DNA of 64,000 nucleotides from Anas platyrhynchos (lineage: Eukaryota; Chordata; Aves; Anseriformes; Anatidae): assembly GCF_047663525.1 (NCBI RefSeq), contig NC_092600.1:5824001-5888000 (forward strand), in the 5' to 3' direction. Shown in pieces: positions 45,901 to 57,500 of this stretch (positions within the stretch are counted from its first letter, which is position 1; every line of letters begins with the position of its first letter). Under the pieces are notes generated by a model that was not told where the DNA came from, did not search any database, and saw only the letters and a program-made list of their open reading frames with translations. Position numbers and translations under genes: made by a program.

Positions 45901-47054
45901 TGCGGTTTGCTGAGGGTGCCCATGGTTTGGAGGTATGGAGCTCTGGACTCAGGTGACCCTGAACTGCAGCAGACCTGCAAAGAGACACCTGGGGAAAAAA
46001 AAAAAAAAAAAGACATTTTTTAAAGCCATTTGTCCATTTGCACTCTGGGCTTTAGCATACTCTATTTGCCTCTCCGATGAGCAGCGCCTCCTGAATGTGT
46101 TTCCCCCTTGTCTACGCTCATCTCTGCCTCTTTGAAACCTGGCCGAACGCCCCCACCCCAGCCCCTGAGCCCTGCAGGACTCTGAGGGTCTCCCTTGCCC
46201 TGCCCGCATGTGTCTGCCCCTGTTATCCGTCCCTGTGAGTCTCTGGGATGTGCTCCCTGCCCCTTGTCTCTGCAAGTGGATGTTCTGATGCTCTTGATGA
46301 TTTTCTGCTTGCTCACCTGCCCTTTTCCCAGCACCAGATGTCCCGTCCTTCATCCGTTCAGCCCAATCTAAGCGCTGCTCTTGCAGCTCCCTACACCCCA
46401 CAGGACTCCTTTTGCATATGCCGTTTGGTGGGAGGGCTTCATTGCCTGGCAGAGGGGCTCCTCTTTCTGCCCTAGGCATGGGCAGCCCCTCCTGTGCTCA
46501 GGGGGCTCCTGTACACCATGGGGTGTGCAGGGATAGGGGTGCAGGAGGATTGGTCTGGCTTTAGGAATTTATTTATTTTTTTAATAGAAGAACAAACAGA
46601 AAAGGAGGTATAAAAGCATTACAGATGGTTCTTGTTCCACGTCAAAGTGGGTCAAAATCTGTTCATCGATAAGCTTGCAGCAGGCAGCACCCTTTGTGTA
46701 TCACAGGGGCTGAATCTCAACCCAACCCCATTTCCAGAGGTCCTGGCCCACAACATCCCCAGGAAGCACACTTCAGGGCTTTGTGCCCCGGGATACTCTC
46801 CTTACAGGGCTCTTCTCCTTCACTGGAGAGGAGAATTGGGTCTCCAAACCAGGCTGCTGGCTGATCAAGCCTTGCACCTCTGTGTGAGGGTCATCTCGGA
46901 GCAAGGGGATGACATCTCAGCCAGCCACACCGTCGCCCTCGCAGGGCTGCAGCTTCCACATTTACCCCGAGCCTCAATGACCATCTGTGCCGGCGGAGGC
47001 CACCCCCAGAAAGGACTGGCCAGGTCCGTGCCCCATTTACAGGGGCTGTAAAAC
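45901..47054. other. Intergenic region before TCOF1
   Basis: Unique sequence with an A-run at 45995-46011. No gene recognised. Confidence 0.5.
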
Positions 47055-47235
47055 CGCCACCTGGCCGCTGGCTTTATGGCTTTGGACGACGCTGGTGTCA
47101 AAGAAACTTGGCGCGGGAGCCAGCTGGAGCGGGGCCAGTTTTATATTTAATCTTGCCTATAAATGCAAATAAAGGCTCTGTATTTGGAGTGAGTGACAGG
47201 CGCACCGTGGACATTATTAAACCTTCCAAAAATAA
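47055..47235. promoter_or_regulatory. Candidate conserved element with octamer site
   Basis: Contains GGCTTTATGGC, TTTTATATTTAATC, a perfect POU octamer ATGCAAAT (47162-47169) and ACATTATTAAACC. Unique and non-coding, about 1.2 kb upstream of the TCOF1 ATG. Function inferred. Confidence 0.3.
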
Positions 47236-47533
47236 ACCTCTGCCAAAGTGACGGGAGCCAGATTTTTCCTGGAAAGTATCAGCACGGGGAAGGGGGGAGC
47301 GCTAACGGGGCAGCCCCTCTGCCACGCAGCCGCTCTCCAGCAGCTGCTCCGTGTCAGGGGCTCCTTCTTCTCTTCTCGTTGTTTGCTTGTTTTAGCCCAA
47401 AAATGCCTGGGCAGCTCCTCACAGCAGCTTCACATCCATCCGACAGTAAATCAGCCCGGAGGACTCAGCTGGGGAGAGCTCTGGGAGCGAGGAAATTTTC
47501 CTCACGGCAGGAAAATGCAGCGGGTGGTGCTGC

Positions 47534-47589
47534 GATAACCACCACCCTGCCCGATAACCACCGCCCTGCCCGCACCCTGGTGGTTATCC
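47534..47589. repeat. Two 19-bp direct repeats plus an inverted copy
   Basis: Units starting GATAACCACC lie at 47534-47552 and 47553-47571. The reverse complement GGTGGTTATC is at 47579-47588, so either unit can form a 10-bp stem with it. Confidence 0.8.
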
Positions 47590-47709
47590 ACCCATCCTCT
47601 TCGCTGGGGGGGTCTGATGGCCTGCTGGGGGCTGGTGGAAGGGGTCACGGCCCCTCCTGGGACACCCCATTTCACACCTGCCCTTAACTGAGCCCCCAGG
47701 TAGTTCCTG

Positions 47710-48212
47710 GGCTATACTCGGCTCTGGTGAGGCCGCACCTCGAGTACTGTGTTCAGTTTTGGGCCCCTCGCTACAAGAAGGACATCGAGGTGCTTGAGCA
47801 GGTCCAAAGAAGGGCGACGAAGCTGGTGAGGGGCCTGGAGAGCAAGTCCTATGAGGAGCGGCTGAGGGAGCTGGGCTTGTTCAGCCTGGAGAAGAGGAGG
47901 CTCAGGGGTGACCTTATTGCTCTCTATACATTAAAGGAGGCTGTAGCGAGGTGGGGTGGGTCTGTTCTCCCACCTGCCTGGTGACAGGACGAGGGGGAAT
48001 GGGGAAAAAAACAGGGTTTTAGGTTGGATGTTGGGAAGAATTTCTTTATTGAGAGGGTTGTGAGGCATTGGGGTGGGCTGCCCAGGGAGGTGGTGGAGTC
48101 ACCATCCCTGGGGGTCTTTAAATACATTTATATGTTGAATGTGGAGGTGTTTAAGAGATGTTTAGGTGTAGAACTCAGCGATATGGTTAATGTCCGTGTT
48201 GGTGATTCCAGG
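47710..48212 (+). mobile_element. 5'-truncated CR1 LINE with ORF2 C-terminal remnant
   Basis: The frame at 47727-47984 gives [14 protein letters not shown], then [13 protein letters not shown] and [18 protein letters not shown]. This is the well-known C-terminal end of the CR1 reverse-transcriptase ORF, after which the frame decays. The 3' part has GGGCTGCCCAGGGAGGTGG at 48076-48094. The terminal ATTCTATG repeat is degraded. The element ends about 30 bp before the first ZNF143-type motif of the TCOF1 promoter. Confidence 0.93.
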
Positions 48213-48241
48213 CCCCTGGGGTCCTGCCCCCAGCCCCCCGC

Positions 48242-48266
48242 ACTACATTTCCCAGCAAGCCCCGCG
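48242..48266 (+). promoter_or_regulatory. ZNF143-type motif, copy 1
   Basis: ACTACATTTCCCAGCAAGCC then CCGCG. It matches the long SBS/ZNF143 promoter motif (ACTACAATTCCCAGCATGC plus GCG). Confidence 0.8.
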
Positions 48267-48292
48267 CCTCCTCCCAACCCCTCTCCCCCAGC

Positions 48293-48317
48293 ACTACACT
48301 TCCCAGCAGGCACCGCG
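48293..48317 (+). promoter_or_regulatory. ZNF143-type motif, copy 2
   Basis: ACTACACTTCCCAGCAGGC then ACCGCG, 51 bp downstream of copy 1. Confidence 0.8.
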
Positions 48318-48344
48318 CCCCCATAGCGCTCTGTACCCCCGAGG

Positions 48345-48369
48345 ACTACATCCCCCGGCGGGCACCGCG
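48345..48369 (+). promoter_or_regulatory. ZNF143-type motif, copy 3 (diverged)
   Basis: ACTACATCCCCCGGCGGGC then ACCGCG, 52 bp after copy 2. The central CCCAGC has become CCCGGC. Confidence 0.65.
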
Positions 48370-48378
48370 GCGGGGGAA

Positions 48379-48395
48379 GCGGAAGTGACGCAACG
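48379..48395 (+). promoter_or_regulatory. ETS/CRE-like composite in the TCOF1 core promoter
   Basis: GCGGAAGTGACGCAAC: an ETS/GABP core GCGGAAGTG overlapping TGACGCAA (ATF/CRE-like). It lies about 55 bp upstream of the ATG in a TATA-less CpG island, so it probably marks the transcription start region. Confidence 0.6.
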
Positions 48396-48445
48396 GAGCG
48401 CGGCACGCGGCGCCAGGGGGCCTGAGGGGGAGCGAGGGCCGCGCC

Positions 48446-48556
48446 ATGGCGGCGGCGGCGGGCGGGCGGCGGGAGCTGCTGGCCCTCATCCACCAGCACC
48501 TGCTGAGGGCTGGGTACGCCAGGGCGGCGCGGGAGCTGCAGGCACAGCTCGGGCAG
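48446..48556 (+). CDS. TCOF1: TCOF1 exon 1 (start, LisH)
   Basis: Thirty-seven codons, MAAAAGGRRELL... to QAQLGQ, phase 0 donor CAG|GTAACG. The start has a strong Kozak context (GCGCCATGG). The LisH helix (ELLALIHQHLLRAGY) matches mammalian treacle. Confidence 0.95.
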
Positions 48557-51500
48557 GTAACGGGGGGGGCGGCTGGGGGGGGCTCTGGGAGAGCGGAGGC
48601 CTTGGGGGGGGCCTGGGCCTAAGGGGGGGAGGCCTGAGGGGGAGACCTGAGGGGGAGGCCTCGGGGGGGGGCTCTGGGGAGGGGGCTGGGGGGGGAGGTC
48701 TGAGGGGGGAGGTTTATAAAAGGGGGTCTAGAGGGGGGGAGGTCTGCAGGGGGAAGCTTGGGGGGGGGTCTCTGGAGGGGGGGGTCTCTGGGGAGGGGTT
48801 TCTGGAAGGGGGGGCTCTGGGGAGGGGTCTGGGGGGGTCGGTGGAGAGGGGGTGTATAGGGGGTCTTGGAAGGGGAAGGTCTGGGGGGCGGGGGCTACAG
48901 AAGGGGGTCTGGAGGGGAGTGGTCTGCAAGGGGAAGCTGGGGGGTCTCTGGGGGAGGGTTTTTGGAGGGGGGAGTCTCTGGGAGGATGTTTGTGGGGAGG
49001 GGGTTGGGGGGGAGGTCTTGAGGGGGCAAGGTCTGGGGTGGCTGTCTGTGGAAGGGGGTGTAGAGAGGGGGAGGTCTCTAGGAGATAGCTTGAGGGGAGT
49101 TCTGAGGAGGGGTCTCTGGAGGGGGGGGGGGTCTCTGGGAGGAGGTCTCAGGGCAGGCAGTGGGTGCTGCCCCCCTACAGGGTGCCCAGGGGGCCCCAAC
49201 ACCTGACGCTTGCTCTCTGCCCCCTCCAGAAGCTGCTGCCTTCCCTGGCCACCTCTCTGGAGGAGATCTTCACCCACTGGGAGAAGTAAGTGGGGAGCGG
49301 AGCTGCTGGCGGCCGGCCCGTGCTACACATGCAGTGATTTATAGGGGTTTCCCTCCACGTGCTCTCCTCCGAGCCCCTGCTGTCAGGCGGGTCGGTTCAG
49401 AAGGTGTCTGATAAAGTTTCCCTAGATTAGGGACAAGCTTTTACGTAGCTCTCAGAAGCCGGAGGTGCTTCTTGCTCATGGAGGTTGATACCAGAGTGTT
49501 GTGGGGGTGTCAGAGGCACGCTGCACTGCCAGGATCTCCCCCCCAGCCCTGTTTCACTTTCTTTTTAAAGCCACGTGTTGTACGGGGAGATCAGCCCCAG
49601 CCACGCAGAGAACGTGAGCAGAATCTGAGGTGTTCGGGGCTCTTACAGGGCCTTAAACCTCGGCTTGGCTCCAGCTGCTGCTTTCACCCTGCCCGTTCAA
49701 GCCCCTGCATGCTCAGCCCGATGCCTTCCTGTGCAGTTCTCCCACGGAGCGCCCTGCCTGCAGTGAATCTGCGCCTACCCCGTGCTCTGGGTGCCCGGGT
49801 GCAGTGGTGCTGAGCCAGCTGGGGGCTCTGCCTGTGGTGAGGAGCTCTTGTTCTCCTCGGCCTGGCCATTGATGCTGAGCTTACTCTGTGACAGTTGTCC
49901 TAGGGGCTGCTGCAACCCCTCCCGTGCATTATTTATTACTTTGAAACCTGGGGGGTGGCGGGGCATTCGTGGTGTGTTTGATTCCTCGGTCTCTGGTGGC
50001 ACTCGTGTCTCGTGGTTCCACCCGTAGTGGTTTGGTTTGTGCAGAATTTGCCCCGCTTAGCCGTGTGGGTGAGCTGTGGTTCTCATTTTTTTTGTCACTT
50101 CAGAGGCTTTTGGCCCCGAAATGCCCAACCTCAGACTCTGTGCCCTGACTCTTACCCATCTAACTGAGCCTGTCCTCGCTGCTTTCCTGCAGAACTCTTT
50201 CAAAGCCAAGCTAACAGTAGGGATTTGCAGTTATTAAGGAGTGGCCTCCCTCCAGGGCTGTGTTTAGTGTGCTGGGCGGGCAGGGAAGGTTGCAGAGGTG
50301 CCTGGGTGTGGTGGGGAAGCCCAGCACGGGGTGCAGGAGGAGCAGGCAGAGCGCTGCTGGCCTCAGGAGCTCCAAGCTGCTGCACTGCTGCCCTCCTACA
50401 CCCTGTATTCAGACCCCTGGTTGCACGTGACAAATCCTCACAGCAGCTTCTGTCCCATTACCAGCCACTGCAGAGCTGGTTGTGCTGCCTGCCTGTGTAG
50501 CTTGGGTTCCCTGGGTTTTATTAAAGTAAAAAAGGGTAATTGGAGTAAAAAAATAAAAGGATAACTGGAGTAGTTAACGGGACTTTGTAACAGCAGATCT
50601 GCCTTGGGTCTGGCTCGGCTTAAACAAGTAGCCCTGCACAGCTGAAACACTCTCACAGGAAGCACCATCTTTCCTGGTCAGATTGTGAACTGGACTTCTT
50701 TTTAAATCAGATCAACAAATAAAATAAGGCAAAAATAATATAACTGGCACAAAAGTGGTTTGTTTGTTTGTTTTCTGCCTCTGACAGTTACGTGTGTTTA
50801 AGGGGTTTTACCAGCTTAGAAATGCTGCATGTGTGAATCACACAGACATGTGCCCAGCCAGTGTTACCCTCCCAATAAAGCTAAGGTTTTACCCGTGCCT
50901 TCATTTGAAAAGTAACTTTAGAGAGAACTTTAGCCATGTCATCTGTCCGGCTGGTACAGGTAGGATTCCGAGCCTGGGAGCATCTTTCTCCAGCTTAATG
51001 TTTTAATCCACTTAAACAGCTTAGGAGTTAAATGATTGTCTGTGGCCTTTCCCTCCCTTTCTTTCACCACATCTGCTCTAGGGCCAGGCACTTCCTTTCA
51101 TAAACCTGTCTGTAGCCTGACCCTTACCTCCTTTTGGTCTGTGCGCCCAAGTTCAAATGGTTTTGCAGCCTTTAGGCTCACTTCTGAATGACACTACTTG
51201 TCCTCAGGGTTGAGCCTGGCCTGAGGGTGGATTGAACAAATATTCCAACTTGTTCATCATTCCCCTTTTTGACACGCATTCTGTTCCCTCAGAACTCCCT
51301 CGAATGCCAGGAGAAGGAAGGTGAGCGATGACGAGGCAGCCATCCCAGAGAAGATCAGAGTTCCTGATCCCGTGAGCAGCTCGGAGAGCTCAGAGAAAGA
51401 AGAGGACGAGAAAGAGAAGATAAAACCCGTGAACGGTAGGAGCCTGCCAGCTCCCTGGCAGGGTAGCAGCAGAGGGTTGTGTAAGAGCAGTCCGATTTGC

Positions 51501-54500
51501 TCTCCAAACGATGGCTATTCCCTCGTGCTCGTATGAAAATAGGACAACAGATTTGTCACCCCCTTCGCGTGTAGCGTTTTTTGAGGAGCACAGATGTCTG
51601 CCGAAGCCAGCGAAAACCTGTTAGGATTCGTTGGGAAGGGAAGGAATGGGTGTTGCAGCTGGGGTGAAGCCTTGGGGATCTCACACTGCCCGCTGCGGGG
51701 CACCTTCCAGCACGTCCCGGCTGGCCAGCAGAGGGTGGCCTGATTTATGGGTGAGGGAAGGGCTTTTTTTTGTTGCTCTGGGTAGTTCTGGTACAGCTGA
51801 TGTGGGAGGCATTGGCTTGTGCAGCCTAACAACAAAAAAACGTGTATCTGCGGTGTTTTGGCTCAGTCCCATCTGCTGCAGACCAGCCCCTGGCAGTGTG
51901 CAGGTCCTGGCCAGTTTCTTGCCTTGGTTGTGGGCAGGACGGGGTGCCAGGAGCAGGGCAGCTGCCTGCTGGAGCCCTGCTGCACACCGGGGCTGGTTCT
52001 GATGTCAGAGGCTCTGCCCTGATTTCCTGGTGCCTCTCTGTGCAGCAGCCAGCCGTTCCCTGGTCACGAACTCAGCAGTGAGTGCAGAAAGCAGTGAAGA
52101 TGACGACTCCTCGTCAGAAGAAGAAATGCCAGCTGGAAAAGGAGCAGTTAAGGTAAGAGGCTGCTCGCCTTGGCTTTGAATGCTAACAGTACTCTGAGGC
52201 CAGGGCTGGCCCACGTTCTTTGCCCTGTACAGAAGTGTGGGCTGGGGTAGATCCATATTTAAATGGCCCTTCTGTGCTGGTAGAAGCCTTCCTTAGCTGT
52301 CTCTTAAGTGTTACGGCTTGCCCAGCTGCAAGGTTGCTGTTTAAGGTTTGTTGTGCCCAGTTTATCCCCTCGTATATCTATGGGCTTCTCATTTATTTTC
52401 TTTCCTTTAGTTGCCACCAGCTGTGGAGAGCGGCAAAGCTGCCAACTCGCTGCATTCTCCTCACAAACCCAGTGCTCCAGCGGGCAAAGCAGCGCTGCCC
52501 TCTGCTGCAAACAGAACTGTGGGCTTGAATAAGCAGCAGCCCAGTGCACCGGCTGCATCTCCGGCCAAAGCTGGGCAGAAACAGCCCGGTCCTGGGAAGC
52601 CCGCGCAGGCTGCAACAGCCGTGAGCAAAGGAGGGCAAAGCAAAGCACCGGTAACAATCAAAGCAGCCGAAAGCTCCAGCTCCAGCAGCAGCAGTGGCAG
52701 CAGCAGCTCCTCGTCAGACAGTGAGGAGGAAAAGGAGGCTCCTGCTGCGAAGCCCCCAGCCCCCAAAGTGGGTAAGGAGCCTGCGGGCAGAGCGAGCGCA
52801 CGCGTGCTGCGGCTTTGCTGCAGGTCAGGTGTGAGCCGTGCCGTCAGGGTGTCGCTTTTTCCCTGCTGGGAAGCTCGGAGCAGTGCTTGCTCCTGGGGAG
52901 GCTGCAGGAATGCGAAGCAGGCAGCTCTGGGGCTCTGCTGGATGAATCCAGCGTGTTTGCTTCCGCTCTGAGCAGCAGATCCTGTGCTGAGGAGTTTTTT
53001 GTGTGCATCTCTGGCAGCATCCAGCACCACAAGGCTGGAGGCGAGCGCAGCATATCTGGAGGAGGTGCAGCACTAATCCTGTAGACGCTTCTGGCTTTCT
53101 AGACAGGAACTTCAGCATCTTCTCTTTTTTCTTTTAAGTCTTTAGGGAAATCTCTTTTACCGCTTTGAAGAGCGCTTGTTTTGGGACTGAGGAATAGATT
53201 GCAGAAGCTCTGCAAATTGTCCTGCTCTTGGCTCTTTCCCAGAGGAGGTCCAGCAGGGTGTCGCTGCAGGAAGCTGTGTGTGGCTGGGCAGCTCCCCACG
53301 GGGTCAGAGTGCCCAGGAAGGGATTTCCCATCTCAGCCTGCACCTGGGGAGCGGTGTTTGTGGCTAAACATTTGTCTGGAGAAGCTGTTCCCAGCAGGCA
53401 GCTGATGCTTTTGGCAAGACTGGGCCCTCTTCCCTGCAAATCCCCTTAGCTTCTCTCTGCTGCTTGATTTGTTTTTCTGACTTCAAAAGCCGCATTAGCA
53501 TCATGCTCAGGGAGCTCAGCGCGGGCAGCAGCTGTAACAGCTCCTTTCTTCTGATGCAGAACCGAAGCAGGCAGCTGGGGCCGCAGAGAGCAGCAGCAGC
53601 AGTGAGGAATCAAGCGATGAGACATCTGAGGAGGAGGAGCTTGCCACTCCAGCAGTCCAGGTAACCTCTCCAACCCAGGGTCCTTGTGCCTAGGAAATCA
53701 TTTGCCTTCCCTTGAAGGGGAGAGAAGATGCTGCAGAGCTGTAGTCTGAGAACATCTCTTCCCCGGGGTGCGTGAAATGCCCAAATCTAAGCCCATAGAA
53801 ACGTGCTGCATGGCTGGGAGCTGCGCTAGCCTCTCTGCCAGCAGCAACCACTCCGTTCCAGTTCCTCCCAGTGCCTGGAGTGGGGGGGAGACCCTTTGAT
53901 CTGTAGGAGGTGATTAAGCACAACTCCATAGATGTGACACTCAGGAGGAAGGCAGACAGGGCAGGCAGTCTTTTAGAAAAAGCAGCTTGGCTCAGCTGCT
54001 CCACAGCCTTTGAGCCTGAACAAGCTTTTCCTGCTCAAACTCAGCACAGAGGCCTTGCATAAAACAGATTCCACGTAGCTGCAGCTCTCAGCCAGTTTCT
54101 TCTCCCCCGAACCTGTAAGATGTTACCTGCTTCTCCTGTTCTTCCCGTTCCCAGGCAAAGCCAGCTGTGAAAGCAGCGCAGGTTAACGCAACGCCCGTGA
54201 AAAGCCCACCTGCTGCTGCAGCGCCCGCCAAGAAGAGCGCAGCGAGGCCAACAGCAGTGCCACCGAGCCAGGCCAAGCCCACCCCAACGACGTTTCCTGG
54301 GGCCGTGAAGCCTGAGGACAGCTCGGAGAGCAGCGACTCCTCAGACAGCGAAGAGGAGAAACCTCCAGCAGGACCCCAAGTGCGTCTCTCCGAGGCTCTC
54401 TCCATGTTTGCCTCGCCGAGGCTGGGAGTTGCAGCGGGAGGAGGATTTTGTGAACGGATCTCGTGTATAGCAAAGTCATCTCGGGGGTGGGAGGGAAGAG

Positions 54501-57500
54501 GCGTGAGGGGGAAGGGTGTTTAAAGGCACCTGAATGTCTTTGAGCTTTAATCAAACCTTTAAAAAATAACAAAATCCACCAGTCCTTTTGAATTTAAAAA
54601 ATATATATATATATCTATGTATATATACACTCAGCAGTTCTTTTCCCATCTGAAGAGGCAAGTTGTCATGGTTGGATTTGCCTCTCAGCTATAAATTGCA
54701 ATAAATAGCATCTAATTTGGCAAACCGTCGTGCAGCTTAGCTTCCCTCCTGTGGAGAGTGCTGCTCCTTTACCTCACTGGAGGTGACTGTAGTACCAGAA
54801 GGCCGATGAGAAGTGTCTGGTCTTATTTTCTCATCTTGGGAAAGTATCCCCAGCCAGCTGGTTGAAAGGATGCCTCGTCTTTCCTGCCAGTTGCTAATCT
54901 GTCAGCATTTGCCTTTCCCAGGGGGCTCTGAAATCTTGCCTTGATTACGGTCTGAGGAAATGAATTATGCTAATACGGGATTTGCTTTCTTACACTGCTC
55001 TTGTCTTCTCCAGACGAAGCCACCTCCAAAACCCTCCCAGGCCATCCCACCCCCAGTGAAAACCACACCAGCAGCATCGCTCGCCAGCAAAGCAGCTCCA
55101 GCAAAACCCCTTCCGCTGTCCCAGGGGAAGCCAGCCCCAAAACCAGCAGTGCCAAAGCAGGCTAAAACCCTGCCGGGAAGGACTGCTGCTCCCGCAAAGC
55201 CTGCTGAAAGCATAAAGCCGGAGGAGAGCACTGACTCCTCGAGCAGCGAAGAGGAGGATCTGCCTGTGCCTGTCAGCCAGAAGGTGGGTGGTACTGCAGG
55301 CAGCTCGGTCCCGAGCTTTGGGGTGTGCAAAGCCACTGGGTGCTACCACTGATCAGGTCGGATTGGTGGCTGGATGTGATGATCTTGAAGGTCTTTTCCA
55401 TCTTAACTGCTTGGTGATTCTGTGCTCCTGAGGGTTCTCCAGATCTTTCCTGAGGGGGAAGTTGCAAAAGCTGTTGGAAAATGCAGCAAGCAAGCTCAGC
55501 TGAGGACTGGTATCCCAGCAGCAGGAGAATCTGTGTGAGGGGAAGAGAAGCCAAGTGCTTCTTGCCAACCAGTCTGATATCAACTGGTTCGTTCCTCTTG
55601 TGCCTTGCCCCTCTGAAATGGGCCTTCTGTGAGGGGTCATCAGTGCCATGGTCTTGGCTCTCCTGCAGAGGCTTGTTTTGATCCCTCTCTCTTTTGTTGG
55701 ACCACCAAATCCCTTTGTGAAAGCATCCTCAGCTGTAAGAGCATCCTCAGGTCCTTTGTGGGGAGACCTGCAATGCCTGCCAGCAGCAGGGCCTTTTGGA
55801 AAGTGCTCTGAGAGCAGCGTTTTGGAAATGGCAGCTATTATCTGCCGGGGAGGAAGGGAACCTGGGGGCAGAGCCTCACGTGTCCTTGCAGGGAGGCTCT
55901 TTGTCAACACATCCTTACAGTACTGACAGGCAGGAGCCAGAGAGGCTCCGCGTTTTTTGTCTTCCTAGCCTTGGTCTGCCGAGGTGGGTGGAGGGGGACG
56001 CATCTCGAACAGTTGGCTCCGTGCTGCTCTCTTCCTGCGTGATTACATGTGAAAATTCAGCTCGGGGTGGCAGGTGCAGCTATTCTGCTAGCTGGACCGG
56101 GGGGGCTCATTCTAAATCTCTTGAGGCTCGTCCATCCTAGCAGGGCTGTAGGTGTGGAGCGTGCTAGGGTGGGTTTGTTTTCCCCCAGTGCTGATTTGAA
56201 GCTGGCAGCAGCAGGTGACTGTCTTGCAGGGTCTATTTAACCACATGGGCATCTTCCCTCCTGCAGACTGGCTCTTACCCCTCACCAAATGCAGTCAGCG
56301 AGGAAGACCTGGTCACTAGGGGAGCTCTTATTTTTACCAAACTGGCCTTTTCTTCCCGTGTTAGCAGCCTGCAGGCAGAGACCTCAAGCGAAGGCTGAAG
56401 ATTAAACCATTAGCTTAGCTGTGTCCACGGTCCTGTCCTCCCAGTCAAACTCTTCTTAGCTCATCCTCACCATCTGCTACTTGGGCATATGCTAACCACT
56501 GACTTACTGCATCCTGCAACTTCCTCTGGCTCCTGTGCAAGATCCAAACAGATACAGAGCGTTGGAAGCTGCTTCGTCTTTCCCTGTGGGGGTGGATTAG
56601 CACAATTAAAATGAACATCATGCCTAAATTGAACTGCTTAATTGGTATGTTTACCCCTGAAGACTCAGAGAAGTTGACAAGGTGTTTGCATATTTTTGGG
56701 GAGGAGGCTGTTGGAGAGGGACAGCGCAGAATGACCTTAACGATGCTGTGAGCGGCCTTTCTTCTGGAAATGTTAGCTCTGCTCTGCTTCCCCTCTTCTG
56801 GACGTGGTGAGCCACAGTTGGCACTCTAGGCCTTCCGTGGACAGGCTTGTTTCAGCTCAGCAGGACTGGGCACAAGATGCACGTGTTGGGAACCTCTGTC
56901 ATCCTCCAGCATCCCAGGGCCATGCTGGTAGTTGTGCCTGCAACTTTTTGTCTTGGACCAGAGGGAGAGAGCCAAATCTCCCGTGAGACAGTCCCTGCCT
57001 CTCTCCTGACTCCTGCTGCTGCTCTTTGCAGGTGGCAGTGACACGTTGTGACACGGCTGAGCTGCTGGCCCCAGCCCTGATGCCCTGGCAGTGTTTCCCC
57101 CTGCACGGGCAGCCACAGAGTGTGATCCCTACGTGGCCTGGCGTCGCTGTCCCCTCCTGCCATGCAGCGCTGCATGATGCCAACGGCCCCGGGTGGCAGA
57201 TGGGTTGTGCAGGAGCTGAGTCATCACTTGTACCTAGCTGCAGGCAGCTCCTGCCTCGGGGGCTGCAGAGGGAGCAGGAAGGATGATTTCCTCTCCAGTT
57301 ATTTTCCTCTTCTCAGAGTTACTCCAGTACCTGTGACTCGAAGCTGTCACAACCCCCCCCTCCTCTGTCACCCTGCTCCCAGGGTGGAGTTGAAGCCACG
57401 CTGCTGGCCTGATCCCGTCTGGAGCCTCGCCATGGGAAGTGGCAGCTGCCTGGCAGGGACCGAGATGAGGTGGATGGAGGGACCTTGGACTCCCTCCAGG

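Noticed and set aside
47727..47984. Intact-looking 85-codon reading frame
   Set aside because: It is the C-terminal scrap of the CR1 reverse transcriptase ORF in a 5'-truncated copy, not a host gene or an active element.
48190..49206. A 338-codon Gly-rich open frame
   Set aside because: It starts in CR1/promoter sequence, passes through TCOF1 exon 1 in the wrong frame and is mostly the G-rich intron-1 repeat.
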